Below are positions 32,885 to 42,400 of a stretch of 64,000 nt of DNA, piece by piece. The position numbers and the translations under genes were made by a program. Source of the DNA: Vibrio japonicus. Lineage in GTDB: Bacteria > Pseudomonadota > Gammaproteobacteria > Enterobacterales > Vibrionaceae. How positions within the stretch are numbered: position 1 is the first letter of the stretch; every line of letters starts with the position of its first letter. The stretch covers positions 1,364,001 to 1,428,000 of the forward strand of contig NZ_CP102096.1 of the NCBI RefSeq assembly GCF_024582835.1, written 5' to 3'. The notes beneath the pieces were generated by a model. That model searched no databases and was not told the origin of the DNA. It saw nothing but the letters and a program-made list of their open reading frames with translations.

Positions 32885-34801
32885 TTAACTTTCCTGTTGC
32901 ATTGCTTCTAGCTCTTCCCAGCGCTCGAAAGCAATTTCTAGCTCCTGCTCGGTTGCAGTGAGCTTATCTAAAATGGGTTGTGTCTGTTCTACGGGTTTAG
33001 AGAAAAACTCAGGGTTATTGACTTGCTCCTGTAAACTCTCGATCTCAGATTCAAGTTCTTCTAACTTCGCTGGTAACGCTTCTAACTCTCGCAGTAGCTT
33101 ATAAGATAGCTTCTTAGACTTATTTTTTGCCGGAGCTGTTTTGGGAGTTTCTTCAACCTTAACGTTTGGTTTTACTGGTTGTTCCACCGCTCTAGACTGG
33201 TGCGCTTGAAGACGTTGATGCTGAGCATCATGATAACCACCCACGAACTCTTCAATAACACCGTCACCTTCAAATATCCAGCTAGTCGTCACCGTATTGT
33301 CCACAAACTCACGATCGTGACTCACCAGTAACAGCGTACCTTGGTAATTGGCAAGCAAATCTTCCAAAAGTTCCAAAGTTTCGATATCTAAATCGTTGGT
33401 TGGTTCATCCAACACCAACAGATTGTTTGGCTTAAGGAAAATTCGAGCCAGAAGCAGACGGTTTTTCTCACCACCAGATAAGGCTTTTACCGGAGTACGA
33501 GCTCGTTTTGGTGCGAAAAGGAAATCTTGCAAATAACTAAGTGCGTGACGCTGTCTACCGCCAACCATCACTTCTTGTTTACCATCTGCAAGGTTATCGA
33601 TCACCGACTTTTCTGGATCCAATATTTCGCGATACTGATCGAAATACGCAACCTCTAATTTTGTGCCGCAATGTAGCTTGCCGCTATCAGGTTGCAGTTC
33701 GTTGAGTAACAACTTTAGCAAGGTACTTTTACCGCATCCATTTGGCCCGATTAGAGCAATACGATCGCCGCGCATGATATTGAAAGAAAAATCTTTAACA
33801 ATCGACTTACTATCGATGCTGTAATTAATCTCTTTGGCCTCAAATACGATCTTTCCTGAACGGGATGCATCATCAATTTGGATATTGGCTTTGCCCTGCA
33901 CTTCGCGTCGACTTTGTCGTTCTTCACGAAGCTTTTTAAGTGCACGAACGCGACCTTCGTTTCTTGTACGTCGAGCTTTGATGCCTTGACGAATCCAAAC
34001 TTCTTCTTGTGCAAGCTTTTTGTCGAATTCTGCATTCTGCATGTCTTCAACGCGAAGCATCTCTTCTTTCTCTACCAGATAGTTCTCGTAATCTCCCGGG
34101 AACGAAGCCAGCTTTCCTCGATCAAGATCAACAATACGCGTCGCCATCGATTTAATGAACGCACGGTCGTGAGAAATAAAGATGATAGAACCTCGAAAAT
34201 CTTTCAGGAAGGTTTCTAACCACTCAATCGTCGTAACATCTAAATGGTTAGTTGGTTCATCAAGAAGAAGAACATCTGGGTCACGAACCAATGCACGCGC
34301 TAGTGCGGCTTTACGCTGCCAGCCACCAGAGAGCTCTGTCAGCTTTGTATGGCCATCTAGTTTGAGTGCAGCGAGTACGTTTTGAATTCTATCTTCAAAA
34401 CGCCAAGCACCTGAATGTTCGAGCTGTTCTTGGATACGAGCCAATTTGTTGATGTTTTTCTCAGATGGGTCAACGGCAATAAGATCAAGCTGATCTTGAT
34501 AGATCTTCAGTTGTTGTCCTACTTCCGCCAAACCACCAGCGACATAGTCAAACACCGTGCCTTCTTGGTTACGCGGCGGATCTTGTTCTAAACGAGAAAC
34601 AACCACATCTTGCGTAATCGTGAGTTTCCCATCGTCCAGTTGCACTTCTTCTGCAAGGACTTTCATTAACGTTGATTTACCGGCACCATTGCGTCCGACA
34701 AGACACACTCGCTCATTTTCTTGAAGAGCGAAGTCTGCATGATCCAGTAAAGGGTGATCACCGTATGCCAGCAATCCATTATTGATGGTAAGTAATGCCA
34801 T
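32885..34801 (-). CDS. uup: ABC-F family ATPase Uup
   Basis: A 638-aa cytoplasmic protein with two nucleotide-binding domains. Domain 1: Walker A GRNGAGKSTL (about 36-45), signature LSGGWQRKAALARAL, Walker B DVLLLDEPTNHLD. A linker rich in Arg/Lys/Glu follows. Domain 2: Walker A GPNGCGKSTL, signature LSGGEKNRLLLARIF, Walker B LLVLDEPTNDLD. The C-terminal coiled coil (about 560-636) is the DNA-binding domain characteristic of Uup. No membrane domain. Uup affects transposon excision and ribosome-related processes. Its start overlaps the end of the glutaredoxin-like gene by 23 bp. Confidence 0.95.
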   Translation of the reverse strand: MALLTINNGLLAYGDHPLLDHADFALQENERVCLVGRNGAGKSTLMKVLAEEVQLDDGKLTITQDVVVSRLEQDPPRNQEGTVFDYVAGGLAEVGQQLKIYQDQLDLIAVDPSEKNINKLARIQEQLEHSGAWRFEDRIQNVLAALKLDGHTKLTELSGGWQRKAALARALVRDPDVLLLDEPTNHLDVTTIEWLETFLKDFRGSIIFISHDRAFIKSMATRIVDLDRGKLASFPGDYENYLVEKEEMLRVEDMQNAEFDKKLAQEEVWIRQGIKARRTRNEGRVRALKKLREERQSRREVQGKANIQIDDASRSGKIVFEAKEINYSIDSKSIVKDFSFNIMRGDRIALIGPNGCGKSTLLKLLLNELQPDSGKLHCGTKLEVAYFDQYREILDPEKSVIDNLADGKQEVMVGGRQRHALSYLQDFLFAPKRARTPVKALSGGEKNRLLLARIFLKPNNLLVLDEPTNDLDIETLELLEDLLANYQGTLLLVSHDREFVDNTVTTSWIFEGDGVIEEFVGGYHDAQHQRLQAHQSRAVEQPVKPNVKVEETPKTAPAKNKSKKLSYKLLRELEALPAKLEELESEIESLQEQVNNPEFFSKPVEQTQPILDKLTATEQELEIAFERWEELEAMQQES

Positions 34802-35021
34802 TGTTATCTAACCAATGTTGTAATTCTTGTAAATCGAAAGGCCAGTTGATTTCATTTCCTTGGAAACTGAGCACAGGAATAGTGACGCCGTAACGAGAAA
34901 ACAGTGCATCATCAAATGCGATATCAACAATATCTACTGCTTCGGCAATTCCTGCTTGCTGGCAAAGTTCAAAAGCCATCTCACAGAGATGGCATCCTTC
35001 TGTACTATAAAGTGTGATCAC
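34779..35021 (-). CDS. glutaredoxin-like protein (DUF836 type)
   Basis: An 80-aa thioredoxin-fold protein beginning MITLYSTEGCHLCEMAFELC; the redox motif is C-H-L-C (residues 10-13), with the cis-proline segment GVTIPVLSFQG. It is the short glutaredoxin-family type found next to uup and rlmKL in vibrios. It starts 10 bp after the rlmKL stop and overlaps uup, so rlmKL, this gene and uup form a coupled unit. Physiological partner unknown. Confidence 0.85.
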   Translation of the reverse strand: MITLYSTEGCHLCEMAFELCQQAGIAEAVDIVDIAFDDALFSRYGVTIPVLSFQGNEINWPFDLQELQHWLDNNGITYHQ

Positions 35022-35031
35022 GTAAACCTAC

Positions 35032-37155
35032 TTAATCCTTGTGGGTCACAATCCAACAGTTGTGGATGTGCTTATTGCGTGAGAAGTCCATTGGCAATGT
35101 GAGATGCGAGATGTTCTTCGCCTCTAAACCAAGCTCGGCCATTTTCTCGTCATCCATCTTAAAGTGACGCTTATTGTTCGAGAACACAATCGTACCACCA
35201 GCGCGTAATAGACGTTTCAGGTTGGTCATTAGCTGAATGTGGTCACGCTGAACATCAAAGCTCTGCTCCATACGTTTAGAGTTTGAGAATGTCGGCGGAT
35301 CGATGAAGATAAGGTCAAACTGAGCTGTTGAGCTCTCAAGCCACTGCAGACAATCCGCTTGCTCGAAACGATGCTGACGCCCTACCTGACCATTGAGCTT
35401 CATGTTCTCTTTAGCCCAGTCTAGGTAAGTTTTCGACATGTCTACCGTTGTTGTGGACTTAGCACCGCCGCACGCAGCATGCACAGTTGCTGAGCCTGTG
35501 TAAGCAAATAAATTCAAGAAATCTTTACCACGCGCCATTTCACCAAGTTTACGACGAGTGATCTTATGATCGAGGAACAATCCCGTATCCAGATAATCGT
35601 GCAAGTTTACGATTAACTTCACGCCGTACTCGTTAACAACCATGGTTTCTGATTCTTGAGACAGCTTCTGATATTGAGAACGCCCTTTTTGCTTCTCACG
35701 AACTTTCAGAACCACTTTGTTCGCATCCGTGCCTGTTACTTGGATAGCCACACGAATGATGTCTGTAAGCCTGCGTTTTGCTTTTTCTTCTGGAATGTTC
35801 TTCGGCGCAGCGTATTCCTGAATCACAAGATGGTCTAAGTAAATATCAATAGCAACGTTGTATTCAGGCAAGTCTGCATCGTAAATTCGGTAACAATCTA
35901 GCTTCTCTTTGCGAGCCCACTTGCCGATTTTCGCCATGTTCTTCTTAAGGCGGTTCGAAAAGTCTGGAGCGATAACCGACTCAGTGACAGTGTCACCTGA
36001 TGTTTGCACTGCACGTTCAGAAATGGAGTAATTCTTTTGGTGACATAGCAAAGCGCCGTTATTCAGCTTGAATTGCTTATCTGCTCGCATGCGTAAACAA
36101 CTAAGCAGTTCATCCGAGCTAGAGAAAATAGACGCCTGACATCCACCAAACTGAGCTTTGATTTGTGCGCCAAATGCGGTGTACAGTGCGATCAGACCAG
36201 GGTGAGTACCCAAACGCTCACCGTATGGTGGGTTACAGATGATGACACCGTTTTCAAACTCTGCAGGACGAACCACTTGCGCTGCATCACCTAGATTAAA
36301 TTCAATCAGATCTTCTACACCAGCTCGGCGAGCATTGTCTTTCGCTGTTTGTAGTACACGAGCATCGTTATCAAAGCCATAAAACTTAGCGACAACTTTT
36401 CTGACACCACGTCTTGCTTGTACTGCGGCTTCAGATTTAATCTCTGCCCAAAGCTCTGGCTCGAAATCTTCAAGGGACTCAAAACCCCACTGCTTGCGAT
36501 TCACACCTGGAGCCATGTTTGCGGCCATCATTGCAGCTTCAATCAGCAATGTACCCGAACCACACATAGGGTCTAGTAGTGGCTTAGTCTCATCCCAGCC
36601 ACTGCGCAGAATAATCGCAGCTGCTAGTGTCTCACGTAGAGGTGCTTTACCCGATTCAGGACGATAGCCACGTTGGTGCAAGCCGCCACCCACCATGTCC
36701 ACGCCAAGAATAGCTTTGTCTTTATGTAAGCGGACATGAATTCTAAGATCGGCCTGATCTTTACTGATCGATGGACGTGGAAGATTCTTCTTATTGAAGC
36801 TGTCCACTACTGCATCTTTTACCTTCATCGCACCGTATTGGCTATTACGAATTTCTCGGTTTGTGCCTTTGAAATCCACGACAAACTTCTTAGAACTATG
36901 GAATTGGTTTACCCAGTTAACCGAAGAAGTCGCAAGATAAAGATCCATATCGTCGTTACAGGTAAATTCTGAGAGAACACGAACGAATCGCGAAGCTAGT
37001 CGACTCCACAAACAGCAACGGTAGATTTGTTCGTTTGAGGCTTTGAATCGAACCCCTGCTTGCACAGGCTTGGCATTGCTGATCCCTAGCTTTGTTAGCT
37101 CTTCAACTAACAGGTTCTCCAGGCCATTGGAAGTAACCGCAAGATATTGATGCAT
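35032..37155 (-). CDS. rlmL: bifunctional 23S rRNA methyltransferase RlmKL
   Basis: The 707-aa fusion makes m2G2445 (RlmL half) and m7G2069 (RlmK half). The N-terminal part has a THUMP domain (about 45-155), then a methyltransferase with [14 protein letters not shown] and the NPPY motif ([11 protein letters not shown]). The C-terminal part is a second methyltransferase with [19 protein letters not shown] and [13 protein letters not shown]. The frame extends 31 codons upstream, but homology to E. coli RlmL places the start at 37155 (MHQYLAVTS). An exact matS site is embedded at 35984-35996. Upstream, 37156-37575 is a long AT-rich leader/promoter region. Confidence 0.95.
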   Translation of the reverse strand: MHQYLAVTSNGLENLLVEELTKLGISNAKPVQAGVRFKASNEQIYRCCLWSRLASRFVRVLSEFTCNDDMDLYLATSSVNWVNQFHSSKKFVVDFKGTNREIRNSQYGAMKVKDAVVDSFNKKNLPRPSISKDQADLRIHVRLHKDKAILGVDMVGGGLHQRGYRPESGKAPLRETLAAAIILRSGWDETKPLLDPMCGSGTLLIEAAMMAANMAPGVNRKQWGFESLEDFEPELWAEIKSEAAVQARRGVRKVVAKFYGFDNDARVLQTAKDNARRAGVEDLIEFNLGDAAQVVRPAEFENGVIICNPPYGERLGTHPGLIALYTAFGAQIKAQFGGCQASIFSSSDELLSCLRMRADKQFKLNNGALLCHQKNYSISERAVQTSGDTVTESVIAPDFSNRLKKNMAKIGKWARKEKLDCYRIYDADLPEYNVAIDIYLDHLVIQEYAAPKNIPEEKAKRRLTDIIRVAIQVTGTDANKVVLKVREKQKGRSQYQKLSQESETMVVNEYGVKLIVNLHDYLDTGLFLDHKITRRKLGEMARGKDFLNLFAYTGSATVHAACGGAKSTTTVDMSKTYLDWAKENMKLNGQVGRQHRFEQADCLQWLESSTAQFDLIFIDPPTFSNSKRMEQSFDVQRDHIQLMTNLKRLLRAGGTIVFSNNKRHFKMDDEKMAELGLEAKNISHLTLPMDFSRNKHIHNCWIVTHKD
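35984..35996. other. matS site (MatP binding)
   Basis: GTGACAGTGTCAC fits GTGACRNYGTCAC exactly; it lies inside rlmKL. Confidence 0.85.
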
Positions 37156-37575
37156 AGTGAACTTTATATTCTTTAGAAAATGACCTCTCATTATACCTGA
37201 CATCAAGACAAATCCGTTAATCCAATAGCGCTCTATCCCCATATCCATTAGCTAATTGACCATTTATTAATCGAAAGAACCTCTGTTCTTCAATTACAGC
37301 ATGGTATTTCGTAGTGAAAAATTTCCGACCAGTTTTATTGGCAAAAACAAAGAGTGAATACTTATTTACTACGAAACTGGACTATACCAACATCAATTTA
37401 ATGAGTAATTTTATTACAAAATAGCGTTAAATGGGGAATAATTGAGGGATATCGCCAGCTCAAGTAGCGGAAATAAGGAAAAAATTAATAGACTAGAAGA
37501 ATAAAAACTAAACACATATCACAGTGCTGATTCATAGATTTTAAGAAAGTAAGGTAAAGATGCTTTAGAGATAGG
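37156..37575. other. AT-rich noncoding region upstream of rlmKL with nested inverted repeats
   Basis: No supportable gene. TTTCGTAGT (37307-37315) pairs with ACTACGAAA (37368-37376), and an internal CCAGTTT near 37329 can instead pair with AAACTGG (37374-37380); the two pairings share three bases and are mutually exclusive. On the minus strand, the direction of rlmKL, this could be a leader structure. A half FadR-like string, AACTGGTCGGA (minus strand), also occurs here. Function unproven. Confidence 0.35.
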
Positions 37576-37601
37576 CAAAAAAAATCGGCCTTTCGGCCGA
37601 T
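37576..37601 (-). terminator. rho-independent terminator of zapC
   Basis: ATCGGCC and GGCCGAT pair around a 4-base loop, with eight T following on the minus strand, 26 bp after the zapC stop. Confidence 0.9.
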
Positions 37602-37626
37602 GGGAAATGAAAAAAGGAACGAAATC

Positions 37627-38172
37627 TTAGCCCGCCATCGCAACCAGACGGGTATGAATTTGGTGGTTAATTGGTAGCATTCGATCATGCATCACTTTTA
37701 TCGCTTGACCGAATTCAAGCGATTTAGAACCTGTCAAATAGAATTCATCAAGCGATACAGACGCACACAAACTCGCGCACTCCCCGACTTCTAGGATAAT
37801 AAAGGTGCCACTACTATTGGCGGTGGACAAGTGTACAAAGTCCCCTTCCTGTAGTGCACTATCGCCGTTTGATAACGAATCGAAAAACCAACTCTTGGGT
37901 TGCACTGGCTTATGGAAGCGTTTTGCCGCAGCACAGTACAATGCTAGCTCAGCCTGGCGAGGCTCTGAAAGCTCTAAATAAGCGATTTGCTCTTTATATG
38001 TCTGAAAAGCAGATGCATCATCAACAGAGAACTCATTTGTGCCAATAGCACAATCTACAATCAATTTGCGAGAAAGGTTGGTTTTGAATACCATGCTATC
38101 GCCAAGGTCTAGCATCAGATGCTCTTCCTTTTCGTCATAGTACCAAGTCCAATTATCACTGGGTTTAAGCAT
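37627..38172 (-). CDS. zapC: cell-division protein ZapC
   Basis: A 181-aa cytoplasmic protein beginning MLKPSDNWTWYYDEKEEHLM, like E. coli ZapC ([20 protein letters not shown]), with KPVQPKSWFFDSL and GQAIKVMHDRMLPI matching family landmarks. ZapC binds FtsZ and promotes lateral association of protofilaments in the Z-ring. The order pyrD - zapC - rlmKL - uup parallels E. coli except that ycbX is missing between zapC and rlmKL. Its own terminator follows. Confidence 0.92.
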   Translation of the reverse strand: MLKPSDNWTWYYDEKEEHLMLDLGDSMVFKTNLSRKLIVDCAIGTNEFSVDDASAFQTYKEQIAYLELSEPRQAELALYCAAAKRFHKPVQPKSWFFDSLSNGDSALQEGDFVHLSTANSSGTFIILEVGECASLCASVSLDEFYLTGSKSLEFGQAIKVMHDRMLPINHQIHTRLVAMAG

Positions 38173-38261
38173 AGTTCCAATCTCTGATTTTATTGTGAAT
38201 CCAGGTTAAACGCTTAATTACCTTTCTAAGCCATATTGCAAATACTATAAGCTCCGCAATG

Positions 38262-38296
38262 AAAAAAAAGAGGAAATGAAATTTCATCTCCTCTTT
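38262..38296 (-). terminator. terminator of pyrD
   Basis: AGAGGA-A-ATGAAA and TTTCAT-C-TCCTCT form a long stem with one mismatch; on the minus strand an eight-T run follows. It lies between pyrD and zapC. Confidence 0.75.
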
Positions 38297-38328
38297 CCGA
38301 AAATCGTTTTTCGTTGATTATTTATAGA

Positions 38329-38341
38329 GTGACAATGTCAC
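38329..38341. other. matS site (MatP binding)
   Basis: GTGACAATGTCAC fits GTGACRNYGTCAC exactly. It is intergenic, 27 bp downstream of the pyrD stop, and only 2.3 kb from the site in rlmKL. Confidence 0.88.
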
Positions 38342-38367
38342 TCCAATCAACAGCTTAAATGGAATCA

Positions 38368-39378
38368 CTACAGATTCTTGACGATATTACCTACTAATGC
38401 GGGTCCATGGTAAATGAAACCCGAATACACCTGCACTAGTTTAGCGCCTGCCATAAGTTTCTCTTTTGCAGCAACGTAAGAATCAATACCACCTACTCCG
38501 ATAACAGGAATCTTATCTCCTAGCTCTTCGTGTAGTTTGCGCACGACTTCTGTGCTGCGAGATTGAACCGGACGCCCACTTAAGCCACCCGCTTCATTGG
38601 CGTGTTTCATTCCTTCAACCATAGAACGGTCTAGTGTGGTGTTTGTTGCAATCACACCATCAATATTATTCTTGATCAGAGACTCGCAGATTTGCGTGAT
38701 TTCGTCATCGCTAAGATCTGGCGCGATCTTTAACGCAAGTGGGACGTACTTATCGTGTTTCTCTTTCAGCTCAGCTTGCTTCTGCTTTAACTCTGCAAGC
38801 AGTTCATCCAAAGCTTCACCGTATTGGAGTGAACGAAGTCCTGGTGTGTTTGGCGAAGAAATATTCACAGCAATGTAGTCTGCGTATTGGTATACCTTCT
38901 CCATACAGATCAGATAGTCTTCTGCGCCTTTCTCGATAGGTGTATCTTTGTTTTTGCCGATGTTGATACCAAGCACGCAATCGTATTTCGCTTTCTTAAC
39001 ATTCTCTACAAGGTTATCGACACCTAAGTTGTTAAAGCCCATGCGATTGATGATCCCTTCCGCTTCAACCAAACGGAAAAGACGTGGTTTATCATTACCA
39101 GGTTGAGGACGTGGTGTTACCGTACCCACTTCAACAAAACCAAAGCCCATCGCATCAAATGCCTCAATACATTCCCCGTTTTTATCTAAACCCGCTGCCA
39201 AACCTACTGGGTTACGAAATGTCAGGCCCATACAGTCGACAGGACGATTTGGAAGTTGTTGACGATAGAAAAGATCGAGAGGAGTACCAGTGAAGCGTTT
39301 GAAATTCTTAATTGCAAGATCGTGTGCCTTTTCGGCATCAAGTTGGAAAAAGCCAGTTCTGGCTAGACGGTAAAGCAT
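38368..39378 (-). CDS. pyrD: quinone-dependent dihydroorotate dehydrogenase PyrD (class 2)
   Basis: The 336-aa membrane-associated flavoenzyme oxidises dihydroorotate to orotate with quinone in pyrimidine synthesis. The N-terminal amphipathic helix ([20 protein letters not shown]) marks class 2. FMN/substrate motifs are visible: [14 protein letters not shown], the catalytic-serine region [15 protein letters not shown], and the C-terminal [12 protein letters not shown]. Length equals the E. coli enzyme. It has its own terminator and lies upstream of zapC in the transcriptional direction. Confidence 0.97.
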   Translation of the reverse strand: MLYRLARTGFFQLDAEKAHDLAIKNFKRFTGTPLDLFYRQQLPNRPVDCMGLTFRNPVGLAAGLDKNGECIEAFDAMGFGFVEVGTVTPRPQPGNDKPRLFRLVEAEGIINRMGFNNLGVDNLVENVKKAKYDCVLGINIGKNKDTPIEKGAEDYLICMEKVYQYADYIAVNISSPNTPGLRSLQYGEALDELLAELKQKQAELKEKHDKYVPLALKIAPDLSDDEITQICESLIKNNIDGVIATNTTLDRSMVEGMKHANEAGGLSGRPVQSRSTEVVRKLHEELGDKIPVIGVGGIDSYVAAKEKLMAGAKLVQVYSGFIYHGPALVGNIVKNL

Positions 39379-39387
39379 CGTGCCTCC

Positions 39388-39414
39388 GAAAGAAAAAACC
39401 CCGTTATAAACGGG
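39388..39414 (-). terminator. rho-independent terminator of gdhB
   Basis: CCCCGTT and AACGGGG pair around ATA; on the minus strand six T follow. It lies between the NAD-GDH gene and pyrD. Confidence 0.88.
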
Positions 39415-39465
39415 GCTGTATTATCAGATGTTTTACTGAATATTTCAATTAATTATGAGTTAAGA

Positions 39466-42400
39466 CTACTCTATAGCTGAACAATTCAGATTCAGTAACA
39501 TCAATTCGCGCAATGCCACTGAGAACTTAGCGAACTCGTGAACAGAACCCACTTTGAACTCGTTGAGGATATTATCCCAGCGTTGAAGAGACGTTTCATT
39601 CGCTTCAACCCAGTCCTCTAGTGCTTTCATTACGTCTAGGTCGTCTGATGCGCAGCCACAACTTAGCACTTGGCCTGTAAGTTGACGTTGTTGCCAATCA
39701 AGATCTTCACGGAACGCTGCTCGTGCTAACGCTTGCCAGTTGTTGTCTACCGCTTGGTTGTTAATCTGTTTTAAGAACCAGTGTAGTGACAAACGATCGC
39801 CTAGATTGAAGTACAGCTTCGCACTTTTCTCAACTGATTTGCCTTTCTCACGAGACACTGTGGAAATATCCAGTACTGAGTATAGGCTAGACAAACGAGC
39901 AACATAGTTGGCTAGTTCAGCAGCAATACCCTGCTCAATCCACGCCGCAGCCATGTCATCGTGCTCTTTCACCTCTGAAGGTACAAGCATGTTGTCTAGA
40001 TCAGCTTTGATTGTCTCAACATCCGCTTGGTACAAATCAATCAGCTGATTCACTGTTTGTTTACCCGTGCGGTTACGTAGAAGCCAGCGTGACAAACGAC
40101 GTAGCGTGCGACGTACATGGAACATCATGTCGTACTGAGCTTGTGTTGATGCATCATTGTCAAGTTCACGCACCTGCTCAAATACTTGTCCCAATCCGTA
40201 AACTTCACGCGCTGCAGTATAGGCGTTCGCAATGTCAACAACGGTTGCACCAGTTTCTTCTTGCAGACGAGTGACAAAGTTACAACCCATCTCGTTAACC
40301 ATCTGGTTCGCAAGAGCTGTCGCAATAATTTCGACACGCAGTGGGTGGTTAATCATCTGCTCTTTGTAGTTACGGCGTAACTCTGTCGGGAAGTAACGAA
40401 CAAGCTGTTCAGCATGGAACTCATCATTCGCGATTTCTGGTTGTGCCAGATCTTCCTTCAGAACCATTTTCGCATACGCAACTAACACCGCAAGCTCAGG
40501 ACGCGTTAAAGCTAAGCCCTGTTTTTCACGCTCTAGCAAGGTTTCATCATCAGGGATGTACTCAAGCGCACGATCAAGATAGCCAGATTTCTCCATTGCA
40601 TGGATAAAGCGAATGTTCTCTTTAACTAAAGAAGTGCCCTGCTGCTCTGTCACTGAGATAGATTCAGACTGACAGTAAGCATCTTCAAGAACAATCTCAC
40701 CAACTTCATCTTCCATAGATTCTAGGATCTGATTACGCTGTTTGATCGTTAGATCACCATTTGCTACCAGTCCATTCAGGAAGATCTTGATGTTCACTTC
40801 GTTATCCGAGCAGTCCACGCCACCCACGTTATCAACAAAGTCCGTGTTTACGCGGCCACCAGTCAAAGCGTATTCGATACGACCAAGCTGAGTCATACCT
40901 AAGTTACCACCTTCACCGACAACTTTTGCACGTAGGTCACGACCGTCAATACGCAGAACATCATTCGCGCGATCGCCAACATCTGTGTGAGTTTCGCTTG
41001 AAGACTTAACGTAGGTACCGATACCACCGTTCCACAGAAGATCCACTTTCATTTTCAGGATCATCTTAATCAGTTCATTAGGAGCGAGTGATGCTTTCTT
41101 CGTACCCAGCATTTTTTGAATTTCTGGCGTTAATTCAATCGACTTAGCACGACGAGAGAAGATACCACCACCCTGAGAAATCAATTCTGCGTTGTAGTCT
41201 TCCCAGCTTGAACGTGGAAGATTGAATAAGCGATTACGCTCTTCCCAACTTGTTGCTGACTCTGGGTTTGGATCGATAAAGATATGCATGTGGTTAAATG
41301 CAGCTTGCAGACGAATGTGTTTCGACAGCAGCATACCGTTACCAAATACGTCACCCGCCATGTCACCGACACCGATGGCAGTAAAGTCTGTCGTCTGACA
41401 GTTAATGCCCATCTCACGGAAGTGGCGCTTCACTGATTCCCAACCACCTTTCGCTGTGATACCCATCGCTTTGTGGTCGTAACCATTTGAACCACCAGAT
41501 GCAAACGCATCACCTAACCAGAAGTTGTACTCTTCCGATACAGAGTTAGCCAAATCAGAGAACGTTGCCGTACCCTTATCCGCTGCAACAACGAGGTATG
41601 GGTCATCTTCATCATGGCGAACAACGCTCTTAGGTGGAACAACTTCACCTTCGATAATATTGTCTGAGACATCAAGTAGCGCACGAATGAAGCGCTTGTA
41701 GCAACGTTGACCTTCCGCGAAGATCTCATCACGACCACTTAATGTGTGCTGACGTTTACAAACGAAACCACCTTTCGCACCCACAGGAACGATTACAGTG
41801 TTTTTAACTTGTTGCGCTTTTACAAGGCCAAGTACTTCTGTACGGAAATCTTCTTGGCGATCAGACCAACGTAAACCACCACGTGCCACTTTACCGCCAC
41901 GAAGGTGTACACCTTCAATGTCTGGCGCGTAGACGAAAATCTCAAACGCTGGTACTGGTTGTGGAATCTCTGGGATCTCACTTGGTTTGAGTTTTAGAGA
42001 CAACCAAGGTTTTGGCTGATTATTTTCATCCAACTGGTAGTAGTTAGTACGAAGTGTCGCAGTGATCATCTCCATGTAACGACGAATGATACGGTCGTCA
42101 TCTAGGCTCTCTACATGATCAAGCTGCTCTGTCATCTTCTTGATGAGATCATTTTGCCCTTTTTCGCTGCCCTTGAATTTAGGATCAAAGCGTTTAGCAA
42201 ACAGACCAACTAACCCTTTAGCTAGGTCTGGATAATGGCTCAATGTATCTTCAATGTACTGTTGACTGAATGGGAAGCCAACCTGACGCATGTAACGAGC
42301 ATAAGCACGCAAGATAGAGATTTCTCGACCTGATAGAGAAGCACCTAGTAGCAAACGGTTGAATCCATCGCTTTCTAGCTCACCCGCCCAAATTGCAGCA

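Noticed and set aside
37485..37688. 67-aa minus-strand frame overlapping the end of zapC
   Set aside because: It spans the zapC terminator and part of zapC in another frame with no ribosome-binding site; a shadow.
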